DNA from: Dokdonella sp.
GTDB taxonomy: Bacteria; Pseudomonadota; Gammaproteobacteria; Xanthomonadales; Rhodanobacteraceae
Direction of reading: 5' to 3'
Assembly (NCBI GenBank): GCA_019634795.1
Contig: JAHCAR010000004.1
Location: 62,001 to 126,000 of the forward strand
Length of the DNA stretch: 64,000 bases
Part shown: positions 18,131 through 26,085 of the stretch, one piece after another
Layout: the number at the start of each line of letters is the position of its first letter
How positions within the stretch are numbered: the stretch's first letter is position 1
The notes under the pieces: generated by a model
The model's database searches: none
What the model saw: the letters and a program-made list of their open reading frames with translations, nothing else
Told to the model about the DNA's origin: nothing
Translations under genes and position numbers: made by a program

Positions 18131-18654
18131 GATGGGTTTACCTCCTCGTTGGCGGTGGGCGTTGCCTGCATGGCGAGGGCGCGCAATGCAGGTTGTGCGC
18201 GTCGGTTCAGGGCCTCCGGCTCGTAGCAGCCGGGGAAGCCGGTCAACGACATCTGCAAGATCGAATCGACGAAGCCAAGTACGCGATCACCCAGCGTTCG
18301 TTCGAGCATGCGCAGGCTTTCGGCGCGTTCGCGGGTGCTCGCCGAGCGAGCCGGTGCGCCGGCCAGGATCAGGGCGGAAACATCGGGCAGCCAGTTGGCC
18401 ACGCGTGCGATCAGCTCCGAGCGCATCTGCGCCTGCAGTTCGGCTTCGCGAATGCCGCGTTCCGGCCCCGCGAACAGTCGCCTCGTGAAATCCCATGCCA
18501 GTCCGGAATCCTGCATGCCATCCCTTTGCGCGCGTGCCTCGGCCAGCAAGGCACGGATCTTCTCGCTCAGATTTGCGGCCCCGTTCAGTTCGACCGAGGA
18601 AAGGTAGGTCAGGTCGTCCTCATCGAGCCGGATCGTAATTGTTTGCTTCGCCAC
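18127..18654 (-). CDS. First gene of the PspA-flotillin operon; ribbon-helix-helix-like N-terminus
   Basis: A 175-residue protein of unknown family. The first ~45 residues ('KQTITIRLDEDDLTYLSS…NLSEKIRALLAEAR') have the pattern of a ribbon-helix-helix DNA-binding domain: a short basic beta-strand with alternating residues, then two helices. The rest is helical, with many Arg and Glu, and has no known motif. It starts with GTG (18654) and its stop overlaps pspA by ATGA. A perfect 14-bp inverted repeat lies 34 bases upstream. Inferred role: autoregulator of the operon. Alternatively it is a structural partner of PspA whose N-terminus only resembles RHH. Confidence 0.65.
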   Translation of the reverse strand: MAKQTITIRLDEDDLTYLSSVELNGAANLSEKIRALLAEARAQRDGMQDSGLAWDFTRRLFAGPERGIREAELQAQMRSELIARVANWLPDVSALILAGAPARSASTRERAESLRMLERTLGDRVLGFVDSILQMSLTGFPGCYEPEALNRRAQPALRALAMQATPTANEEVNPS

Positions 18655-18723
18655 TGTCAGGTCCCGGTTCGGCGTTGAGCAAACAATAATGCATGTGTCT
18701 TACGTTTGCAAGACACATGCATT
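18638..18723 (-). promoter_or_regulatory. Nested palindromes upstream of the PspA-flotillin operon (putative operator/promoter)
   Basis: A perfect 14-bp inverted repeat (AATGCATGTGTCTT at 18688-18701, complement at 18710-18723) flanks an 8-bp spacer. It is strikingly AT-rich for this genome. A second 9-bp inverted pair, ATTGTTTGC (18638-18646) and GCAAACAAT (18679-18687), spans the start codon, and the spacer holds a third GTTTGC. Its position, just upstream of the GTG start at 18654, suits an operator for the first gene's product. It also lies 119 bases past the mscL stop, so a weak terminator for mscL is possible. Confidence 0.6.
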
Positions 18724-18841
18724 CAGATCCTGGCAAGACCTCCTGCCTGCCGCTTGGCCGGCAAATCACAGGGATCTGGCGAGCAAGGCCCGGTGCCCCG
18801 CAGACGCGTTCGCGCGCAACTCGCCGGAGCCGGTTGATGCG

Positions 18842-19240
18842 CTACTTGTCCTTTTTCAGCAGATCGCGGATTTCGGTGAGCAGGACGACGTCGGCCGGAG
18901 GGGCCGCCGGTGCGGCCTCCTCCTTCCTGTTCACGCGGTTGATCGCCTTGACCACGAGGAAGATCGCAAAGGCGATGATCGCGAACTGGATCATCGTGTT
19001 GAGGAATGCGCCGTACATGATCGCGACTTCGCCCTTGCCGTCGGCCCCGGCCGGGGTCAGCACGAACTTGTAGGCGGAAAAATCGATGCCGCCGATCAGG
19101 TTTCCGATCGGCGGCATGATGACGTCGTTGACCAGCGAAGTGACGATCTTGCCGAATGCCGCGCCGATGACGACGCCGACCGCGAGGTCGACCACGTTGC
19201 CGCGCATGGCAAAGGCCTTGAACTCGGAAATCATGCTCAT
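18842..19240 (-). CDS. mscL: Large-conductance mechanosensitive channel MscL
   Basis: A 132-residue homopentameric inner-membrane channel that opens under osmotic downshock. '[20 protein letters not shown]' and '[20 protein letters not shown]' are the canonical N-terminal helix and TM1 pore sequence. TM2 ('[20 protein letters not shown]') and the C-terminal bundle '[13 protein letters not shown]' are complete. Length is normal. It lies next to the PspA-flotillin operon, which also serves membrane integrity, but on its own promoter. Confidence 0.97.
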   Translation of the reverse strand: MSMISEFKAFAMRGNVVDLAVGVVIGAAFGKIVTSLVNDVIMPPIGNLIGGIDFSAYKFVLTPAGADGKGEVAIMYGAFLNTMIQFAIIAFAIFLVVKAINRVNRKEEAAPAAPPADVVLLTEIRDLLKKDK

Positions 19241-19369
19241 GTCGGGTTTCCTCAGTCAGGTGAAGGACGCCAGCGCATGGCTGCCGCGCCGGTACTTTAG
19301 CGAGTAGCCGGCCATCCTGCAGTTGCCTTGCAATGTTTCACCTTGCCTGCGGCGCAAATGCCCGATCTA

Positions 19370-19655
19370 GGGAGGCTCTGAACAAGTGGCGCAATCGTCA
19401 TGGCGTTCAGAAGGCTCGCCACAGGTGCTGCGTGGCGAAGTGAAGGCTGGTTGCCTTGACGAGGCGCGCGGTGCCTGTGGCGGGCCTTCTGAACGCCACC
19501 CGTGTTCCATCGAATCAATCGCTTGGGCGACGCCTGCCTGCGCGCAGCTCTTTGTTGCGCCGACTTGAAAGACGGCCAGTCTGTCTGCGTCGGCGCGCCG
19601 CGATCTGCACGCAGGCAGGCGTCGTGACGGTTGTGCCACTTGTTCAAAGCCTCCC
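19370..19655. mobile_element. 286-bp structured element with 33-bp terminal inverted repeats and nested stems
   Basis: The outer arms 19370-19402 and 19623-19655 pair over 33 bases with 4 mismatches, most of them G-U compatible. Inside are a 25-bp stem with one mismatch (19401-19425 with 19474-19498), a 20-bp stem with one mismatch (19528-19547 with 19605-19624) and an 8-bp stem (19557-19564 with 19589-19596). The whole folds into a branched junction. It has no coding capacity and no evident target-site duplication. Its right end cuts a class D beta-lactamase gene and supplies that gene's stop codon. It could be a MITE-like non-autonomous transposon or a mobile structured-RNA repeat. Confidence 0.75.
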
Positions 19656-20132
19656 TGGCCAGAACATGTCGATGGCGCCGCCGATGCGATGGTTGCCGTA
19701 GCCGACCTTGTCGAGCCAGCCCTTCATGCGCCCGGCACCGATGCGCCGGGCCATCTCCTGATAGAACCAGACCACCGAGTACTTCATGCCGCTGGCCAGG
19801 CTGTGGTCGCGATTCCAGATCGGGTACTGGCGTTCCTTGCCGTCCCAGCGGATCACCTCGAACTCGTCCTTGATCGCATCGCTGTCGAGGGCGGCCATCG
19901 CATTGAAGACCTTGAAGGTCGAAGCAGGCGAGTAGGCGTGCCCGGCGCGTTCGCGGTCGTGGAACAACCAGCGCTGACCGGATTCGTCGAAGATGACGGC
20001 GGTCCCTCTGAGGCCGGCTTCGCGGAATGTGCGATTCCAGTCCTGCTGCTCCTGCCCGACCGGCGTGTCGGCACTTGCCTGCATCGCAAGCGTCGCGAAA
20101 AGCACCCACCCAAGCCATCGTATGGTCGCCAC
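19644..20132 (-). pseudogene. Class D (OXA-type) beta-lactamase, truncated by the structured element
   Basis: Starts at 20132 with a signal peptide ('WVLFATLAMQASA'). It carries the class D active-site Ser-x-x-Lys as 'PASTFKVFNA', the Ser-x-Val motif in 'YSVVWFYQE' and 'YGN', then '…GGAIDMFW'. At that point native sequence ends, and the terminal repeat of the adjoining element adds four residues and a TGA. Only about 162 of roughly 260 residues remain, and the Lys-Thr-Gly motif is missing, so the enzyme should be inactive. The missing 3' part was not found on the other side of the element. It is divergent from soeA. Confidence 0.88.
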
Positions 20133-20283
20133 CGGGCATCTCCATGTGAAATGAAAGGAGGCGCAGATTCGAGTCGAAACAAGGATTTGCGCGGCCCGAA
20201 TTCTGACTTTTCCGGGGCAGTGCCCCCGTGCCCGGATTTAACCATTACCATCACTCATTCCCGAACAGCGCACGCCTGCGACC

Positions 20284-23217
20284 ATGCCGCATGCCTCACT
20301 GGCCCTGAATACGCCCACCGCTGACGAGGTCAAGACGACCACGTGCTACATGTGCGCGTGCCGCTGCGGCATCCGCGTGCATCTCAAGGATGGCCGCGTC
20401 CGCTACATCGACGGCAATCCGAAGCATCCGGTCAATCGCGGCGTCATCTGCGCCAAGGGCTCTTCCGGCATCAAGCAGCACTATTCGCCGGCGCGCCTGT
20501 CGAAGCCGCTGCTGCGGATCGGCGAGCGCGGGGCCGGCGAGTTCCGCGAGATCGAATGGGACGAGGCGCTCGCGCTGGCCGCCCAATGGCTCGGCGACAT
20601 CCGCGAGCGCAACCCCGACGAACTGGCCTTCTTCACCGGGCGCGACCAATCGCAGGCCCTGACCGGCTGGTGGGCGCAGCAGTTCGGCACGATCAACTAC
20701 GCCGCCCACGGCGGGTTCTGCTCGGTCAACATGGCCGCCGCCGGCATGTACAGCTTCGGCGGCAGCTTCTGGGAGTTCGGCGAACCGGACTGGGAGCTGA
20801 CCCGCTACCTGATGCTCTGGGGTGTCGCCGAAGACCACGATTCGAATCCGATCAAGCTCGGCCTCGGCAAGCTCAAGGCGCGCGGCGCGAAGATCGTCGC
20901 GATCAATCCGGTGCGCACCGGCTACGGTGCGATCGCCGACGAATGGGTGCCGATCAATCCGGGCACCGACGGCCTGCTCGCCGGTGCCCTGATCCACGAA
21001 CTGCTGCAGGCCGACCGCATCGATTTCGAGTATCTCGTGCGCTACACCAATGCACATCATCTGGTCATCCGCGACCCGGGCGCGGCCGACGATGGCCTGA
21101 TTGCGCGCGACGCGGAGGGCAATGCCTTGTGTGCGGCTCGCTCAAACCTCCGTCATCCCGGCGAAGGCCGGGATCCAGCGACTTCACGCTGCGCGGAACA
21201 GGCACCGGATCCCCGCCCTCGCGCGGATGACGGTGAGGAACATGAAGTCGTTCGGGCGAGTGAGGTCGGGATCGCGCCGATGGTGGTCGGCGAGTACACC
21301 CTGCCCGACGGCCGCACGGCAGTGCCGTCGTTCCAGTTGCTGGCCGAACGCTTTCTTGCCGATGACTATGCGCCGGCCACAGTCAGCGAGCGCTGCGGGG
21401 TCAGTGTCGAAACGATCCGGCGCCTGGCCCGGGAACTGGCCGAAGCCGCCTTCGACCAGGCCATCAGCGTCGACCAGCCCTGGACCGACGCCCACGGCCG
21501 CCACCACGAGACCATGCTCGGACGTCCGGTCGCGATGCATGCAATGCGCGGCATCTCGGCGCACGCCAACGGATTCCATACCTGCCGGACCCTGCATGTC
21601 CTGCAGATGCTGCTCGGCGCGATCGACACGCCTGGCAGCTTCCGCTACCAGCCGCCGTATCCGAAGCCGGCGCCGCCGCCGAACCGCCCTGGCAAGTCGC
21701 GCAAGGACAATGGCGCGCTCGATGGCGGGCCGCTCGGCTACGTGCAGTCGCCCGGCGACCTGCTGGTCGACGCCGAAGGCAGGCCGCGCCGCCTCGACAA
21801 GGCCTATTCCTGGGAGCATCCGCTGGCCGCGCACGGTCTCATGCATTCGGTGATCCGCAACGCCTGGGCCGGCGACCCGTACCGCATCGACACGCTGTTC
21901 ATGTTCATGGCCAACATGGGCTGGAACTCGTCGATGAACACCAGCGAGACGCGGGCCATGCTCTGCGATCGCGATGCCGCGAGTGGCGAATACCGCATCC
22001 CGCACATCATCTACTCGGATGCCTACCTGTCGGAAACGGTCGCCTTCGCCGACCTCGTCCTGCCCGACACGACCTATCTCGAGCGCCACGACTGCATCAG
22101 CATGCTCGACCGCCCGATCTCGGATGCCGATTGCGCGGCCGATGCGATCCGCCAGCCGGTCGTGCCGCCGGATCGCGACGTGCGGCCGTTCCAGGACGTG
22201 CTGATCGAAATCGGCGCCCGGATCGGCCTGCCCGGCCTGGTCAACGAGGACGGCACGGCGAAATACCCAAGCGGCTTCGCCCAGTACATGGTCGAGCACG
22301 AGCGCGCGCCGGGCGTCGGCATGCTCGCCGGCTGGCGCGGCGAAGACGGCACGAAGAGCGGTTTCGGCGAACCGAATCCCGATCAGATCCGGCGCTATGT
22401 CGAGCACGGCTGCGTCTGGGAAGCGCGCGTCCCCGACTCGGCGCGCTACTACAAGATGGCCAATCGCGACTACCTGGCCTGGGCCCGTTCGCTCGGCTTC
22501 CTCGGCTCGACCGAGCCGATCGTTCTGCAGCTGTATTGCGAGACGCTGCAGTGCTTCCGCCTCGCCGCGCAGGGCCATGGCCCGCAGCAACCGCCCGAAA
22601 GCGAGCGCGAACGGGTCCGGCGCTATTTCGATCCGCTGCCGTTCTGGTACGAAAAAGTATCTTCACGCGGATCCGTCCGCGAAGCGCAGAACGGAACCGC
22701 AGATCCCGGTGCTGATCTCCGGGAAAGCGCTCGATATCCCCTCTCGGCCATCACCCAGCGGCCGATGTTCATGTACCACAGCTGGGGCTCGCAGAATGCC
22801 TGGCTGCGCCAGATCACGGCGCGCAACTATCTTTACCTCAACCCGCAGACTGCAGCGGCGCATGGGGTCGCCGACGGCGACTGGATCTGGCTGGCCGCGC
22901 CGCTCGGGCGCATCCGCGTGCAGGCGAAGCTGCACGAGGCGACGGCGCCTGGCACGCTGTGGACCTGGAATGCGATCGGCAAGCGCAAGGGTGCCTGGAA
23001 ACTCGATGCCGATGCACCGGAGAGTCGCGACGGCTTCCTGCTCAACCACCTGATCGACGAACGCCTGCCTGCGGGCGCCGAGGGGCATGCCTACGCCAAC
23101 GCCGATCCGGTCACCGGCCAGGCCGCGTGGTTCGACCTGCGCGTACGCATTGAACGCGATCCCGAGCCACATCAGGATGGGCACCGCATCGAACTCCACC
23201 CTGCGAGGACCGCCTGA
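20284..23217 (+). CDS. soeA: Sulfite dehydrogenase catalytic subunit SoeA (molybdopterin, [4Fe-4S])
   Basis: A 977-residue cytoplasmic bis-MGD molybdoenzyme (no Tat signal) predicted to oxidise sulfite to sulfate and pass electrons to SoeB. The N-terminal cluster site is 'CYMCACRCG' with the fourth Cys in 'GVICAKG'. The putative Mo ligand Cys sits in 'AAHGGFCSVNMAAAG'. Downstream blocks 'AEDHDSNPIK', 'MHAMRGISAHANGF', 'LPDTTYLERHDCISMLDRP', 'QRPMFMYHSWGSQNAWLRQI' and 'WTWNAIGKRKGAW' follow the SoeA pattern. Two segments look foreign: about residues 289-320, encoded by a palindromic repeat (21150-21236), and about 793-815 before 'YPLSAITQRPM'. The frame is open throughout. The stop overlaps the permease start by one base. 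Confidence 0.9.
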   Translation: MPHASLALNTPTADEVKTTTCYMCACRCGIRVHLKDGRVRYIDGNPKHPVNRGVICAKGSSGIKQHYSPARLSKPLLRIGERGAGEFREIEWDEALALAAQWLGDIRERNPDELAFFTGRDQSQALTGWWAQQFGTINYAAHGGFCSVNMAAAGMYSFGGSFWEFGEPDWELTRYLMLWGVAEDHDSNPIKLGLGKLKARGAKIVAINPVRTGYGAIADEWVPINPGTDGLLAGALIHELLQADRIDFEYLVRYTNAHHLVIRDPGAADDGLIARDAEGNALCAARSNLRHPGEGRDPATSRCAEQAPDPRPRADDGEEHEVVRASEVGIAPMVVGEYTLPDGRTAVPSFQLLAERFLADDYAPATVSERCGVSVETIRRLARELAEAAFDQAISVDQPWTDAHGRHHETMLGRPVAMHAMRGISAHANGFHTCRTLHVLQMLLGAIDTPGSFRYQPPYPKPAPPPNRPGKSRKDNGALDGGPLGYVQSPGDLLVDAEGRPRRLDKAYSWEHPLAAHGLMHSVIRNAWAGDPYRIDTLFMFMANMGWNSSMNTSETRAMLCDRDAASGEYRIPHIIYSDAYLSETVAFADLVLPDTTYLERHDCISMLDRPISDADCAADAIRQPVVPPDRDVRPFQDVLIEIGARIGLPGLVNEDGTAKYPSGFAQYMVEHERAPGVGMLAGWRGEDGTKSGFGEPNPDQIRRYVEHGCVWEARVPDSARYYKMANRDYLAWARSLGFLGSTEPIVLQLYCETLQCFRLAAQGHGPQQPPESERERVRRYFDPLPFWYEKVSSRGSVREAQNGTADPGADLRESARYPLSAITQRPMFMYHSWGSQNAWLRQITARNYLYLNPQTAAAHGVADGDWIWLAAPLGRIRVQAKLHEATAPGTLWTWNAIGKRKGAWKLDADAPESRDGFLLNHLIDERLPAGAEGHAYANADPVTGQAAWFDLRVRIERDPEPHQDGHRIELHPARTA
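21150..21236. repeat. Palindromic intergenic-type repeat embedded in soeA
   Basis: The left half CCGTCATCCCGGCGAAGGCC… (21150-21178) and the right half ending …GCGCGGATGACGG (21206-21236) are the two inverted ends of a widespread proteobacterial palindrome. In another frame it reads 'VIPAKAGIQ', a common mis-annotation signature. Here it is read in the soeA frame without a stop, as 'RHPGEGRDPATS…RPRADDG'. A fragment of the same type lies at about 41851-41878 behind rpmG. Confidence 0.85.
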
Positions 23218-24980
23218 TGACCGCCCCGCAATGGATGACCCTGGTTCTCGTCGTCGGCGCGATAGCGCTGTTCGCCAGCGAGAAGGTGCGCATCGACATC
23301 GTCGCCCTGATCGTGCTCGTGCTGCTCGTCGTGCTGCAGCTGATCACGCCGGCCGAGGCCCTGGCCGGGTTCAGCAACGAAGCGACGATCACGGTCGCCG
23401 CGATGTTCGCCTTGAGCCTCGGCATCGAGCGTTCGGGTGCGCTCGATCCGCTCGGCCGGCTGCTCTCGCGGATCCGCCGGCCCTGGTTGCTGACCCTGTG
23501 CCTGATGCTGGCAATCGCGCCGATGGGCGCCTTCGTCAAGAACATCGCCCTCGTCGCGACCTTCCTGCCGCTGGCGCTTCGGGTCTGCGCGAATACCGGC
23601 ACCTCGCCGGCACGCGTGCTGCTGCCGATGGCCTACGCGGCGCAGATGGGCGGCGTCTGCACCCTGATCGGCACCTCGTCCAACCTGCTCGCCGACAGCC
23701 TCGCCCAGCAGCACGGGCTTTCCGGTTTCGGCGTCTTCGAATTCACCCGCCTCGGCGCCCTGCTCGCCGTGGTCGGCATCACCTACCTGATGCTGGTCGG
23801 ACGCTGGCTGCTGCCGAAGGAGATCTCGCCGGTCGCCGCCGCGGAAACCGATATCGGCAAGTACGTGACCGAGCTGAAGGTCACCGCCGATTCGCCGCTG
23901 GTCGGCCAGACCATCGCCGACGCCAAGCTCGGCGACAAGTACGGCATCTACCCCCTCGAACTGCTGCGCGGCGATCGCCACCTGTGGTCGCCACGTTCGC
24001 AGCAGCTCGAGGTCGACGACGTGCTGCTGGTCCGCGGCGACTGGGACAAGATCGAGGATTTCCGCAAGCGCGCCGTGCTCGAAATCGATCCGGAGAACCG
24101 CTACGGCCACGACAAGAGCAGCGCGCGCACCCTGGTCGAGGTCATGGTCAAGCCGGCGACGACGATCGAAGGCAGCTCGCTCGAGGAACTCGACTTCAAG
24201 AGCAACCACGATGCGATCGCCCTGGCCATCCACCAGCGCGGACGCATCCTGCGCGACAAGCTCAAGGATGTGCGCCTGACTGCCGGCGATGTGCTCCTGC
24301 TGCTGGTCAGCGACGAGGCCGCGACCGCGCTGCGCAGCGACGAGCGCTTCGTCGTGCTGAGCGAGCGCGAGGATACGCGGCGGACCTCGCGGCGGGCGAT
24401 CGCCGCGGTGCTGATCATGGCTTCGGTGGTCGTCATCTCGGGCCTGCACTGGCTGCCGATCCCGGTTGCGGCGATCGCCGGCGCCGTGGCCATGGCGGTC
24501 GCCGGATGTTACGGACGCAAGGACCTCTACCAGGGCATCGATTGGAAGATCATCGTCCTGCTCGCGGCGATCCTGCCGCTCGGCACGGCGATCGAAAACA
24601 GCGGCCTGTCGAACACCCTGGTCCAGGCCGGCATGGGCATCGTCGGTGAGCACGGCCCGCTGGCGGCCCTGCTCATGGTCTATCTGCTCACCGCACTGCT
24701 GACCGAATTGATGGGCCACAACCCCTCGGTCGTGCTGATGGTCGGCATCGCGATTTCGGTGGCGCATACGGTCGGTGCCGATCCGCGCCCGTTCGTGGTC
24801 GCCGTCGCCTTCGCCGCGGCGACCTCGTTCGCGACCCCGGTCGGCTATCCGACCAATACGATGGTCTACTACGCCGGCGGCTACCGGTTCATGGATTTCA
24901 TGCGCGTCGGCATACCGCTGATCGCGATCTTCTGCGCCCTGTCGATGTACCTGATTCCGCTGTTCTGGCCGCTGCAATGA
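23217..24980 (+). CDS. SLC13-type anion permease with two RCK_C (TrkA-C) domains
   Basis: A 587-residue inner-membrane transporter of the DASS/SAC1-like group. Hydrophobic helices (about 5-195) carry the clamshell motif 'TLIGTSSNLL'. Two soluble TrkA-C/RCK_C domains follow (about 215-295 and 300-375), then a second helix block with the repeat motif 'TPVGYPTNTMVY'. Relatives move sulfate or other divalent anions. The start overlaps the soeA stop by one base, so translation is coupled. Inferred role: handling sulfate or sulfite around the sulfite dehydrogenase. The direction of transport and the substrate are not shown by sequence. Confidence 0.88.
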   Translation: MTAPQWMTLVLVVGAIALFASEKVRIDIVALIVLVLLVVLQLITPAEALAGFSNEATITVAAMFALSLGIERSGALDPLGRLLSRIRRPWLLTLCLMLAIAPMGAFVKNIALVATFLPLALRVCANTGTSPARVLLPMAYAAQMGGVCTLIGTSSNLLADSLAQQHGLSGFGVFEFTRLGALLAVVGITYLMLVGRWLLPKEISPVAAAETDIGKYVTELKVTADSPLVGQTIADAKLGDKYGIYPLELLRGDRHLWSPRSQQLEVDDVLLVRGDWDKIEDFRKRAVLEIDPENRYGHDKSSARTLVEVMVKPATTIEGSSLEELDFKSNHDAIALAIHQRGRILRDKLKDVRLTAGDVLLLLVSDEAATALRSDERFVVLSEREDTRRTSRRAIAAVLIMASVVVISGLHWLPIPVAAIAGAVAMAVAGCYGRKDLYQGIDWKIIVLLAAILPLGTAIENSGLSNTLVQAGMGIVGEHGPLAALLMVYLLTALLTELMGHNPSVVLMVGIAISVAHTVGADPRPFVVAVAFAAATSFATPVGYPTNTMVYYAGGYRFMDFMRVGIPLIAIFCALSMYLIPLFWPLQ

Positions 24981-25080
24981 ACCCGGCGATCTCGCTTCTC
25001 CGACCGACCTGCCTTGTCGAGCCGATGAATCTGTCAGCTGCCGCGCGGAATCCGGAACGCAGCTGCGAGTATCGCCGCGC

Positions 25081-26085
25081 ATGATCCGACGCATCCTTTC
25101 GCGCCTTCGAGACGAGCCGCGCCCGCTGGACAGCGAGGCCATCGTATGGGCCTATCGACTCTTCCTCGACCGCGAACCCGAAAATCTCCAATCGGTCAGG
25201 GAGATGGCGGCTGCGCTCAGGACGTCGGCGGAGATTCGCCGCTGCTTCATGGCGTCGGAGGAATTCTCCCTTCACCCGGACACCCACCGGCGTCCCTCGC
25301 TCATCGGAAACGAAAAGCCCATGTGGATCGACGAGGTCGAGGACCCGACCGAAATCGCGCGATTGCTCGACCATATCGCCAGAACCTGGACAGGTTTCGG
25401 AGATTCGGAACCGCACTATTCCGTGATCACCGATCCCAGGTTCAAACCCGATCAGGTCGCGCAACATATCGAGGACTTCAGTGCCAGCGGCCGGGACGGC
25501 GTGGAACGGCTCGATGCCGCTCTGGCGCGCACGGGTACCACACTTGGCTCTGATGCGACCTGCCTCGAACTGGGCTGTGGGGTCGGACGCGTCACAGCGT
25601 GGCTCGCGCGCCGATGTGCGCAGGTGATCGCCACCGATATTTCGCAGAGTCACCTGGCCCTGGCCCGGCAGCACTTGAATGGCGAGGGCTCCAGCAATGT
25701 CCAATTCCACCAACTGAACCGAGTAGAGTCGCTCGACACGCTTCCGGCATTCGATTTGTTTTTTTCCGTTATCGTGCTGCAACATAATCCACCGCCGATC
25801 GTCCGGGCGATCCTCGACCGCGTTTTCGCCCGCCTCAGGCCAGGCGGCTTCGCCTATTTCCAGGTGCCGACCTTCCGGGTCGGCTATGAGTTTCGGATGG
25901 AACAGTACCTGCGCGAGGAATTCGGAAAGAAGAAGATGGAGATGCACGTTGTGCCACAGGCGACAATCATGCGCGTGGCCGCGCAACACGGGCTCGAGCT
26001 GCTCGAGGTGATCGAGGACTCTTACACCGGAATGCGACCGGGCGAAGTGTCGAACACTTTTCTTTTCAGAAAGCGGAATTCATGA
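25081..26085 (+). CDS. Class I SAM-dependent methyltransferase with DUF4214-like N-terminus, inside the soe locus
   Basis: A 334-residue protein. The N-terminal ~60 residues ('AIVWAYRLFLDREPENLQSV') resemble a DUF4214 domain, seen in surface-glycan and S-layer proteins. The rest is a Rossmann methyltransferase with motif I 'CLELGCGVGRVTAWLARR', 'VIATDISQSHL' and 'FDLFFSVIVLQH', ending in 'NTFLFRKR'. Base use is somewhat AT-richer than the neighbours (for example a run of T around 25757). The gap from the permease is 100 bases, while its stop overlaps soeB by ATGA. It has no known link to sulfite oxidation and is probably an acquired gene lodged in the operon. Confidence 0.82.
   Translation: MIRRILSRLRDEPRPLDSEAIVWAYRLFLDREPENLQSVREMAAALRTSAEIRRCFMASEEFSLHPDTHRRPSLIGNEKPMWIDEVEDPTEIARLLDHIARTWTGFGDSEPHYSVITDPRFKPDQVAQHIEDFSASGRDGVERLDAALARTGTTLGSDATCLELGCGVGRVTAWLARRCAQVIATDISQSHLALARQHLNGEGSSNVQFHQLNRVESLDTLPAFDLFFSVIVLQHNPPPIVRAILDRVFARLRPGGFAYFQVPTFRVGYEFRMEQYLREEFGKKKMEMHVVPQATIMRVAAQHGLELLEVIEDSYTGMRPGEVSNTFLFRKRNS

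Noticed and set aside
19297-19369. Search for the missing 3' end of the beta-lactamase beyond the structured element
   Set aside because: All three minus-strand frames lack class D motifs, so no remnant is claimed.
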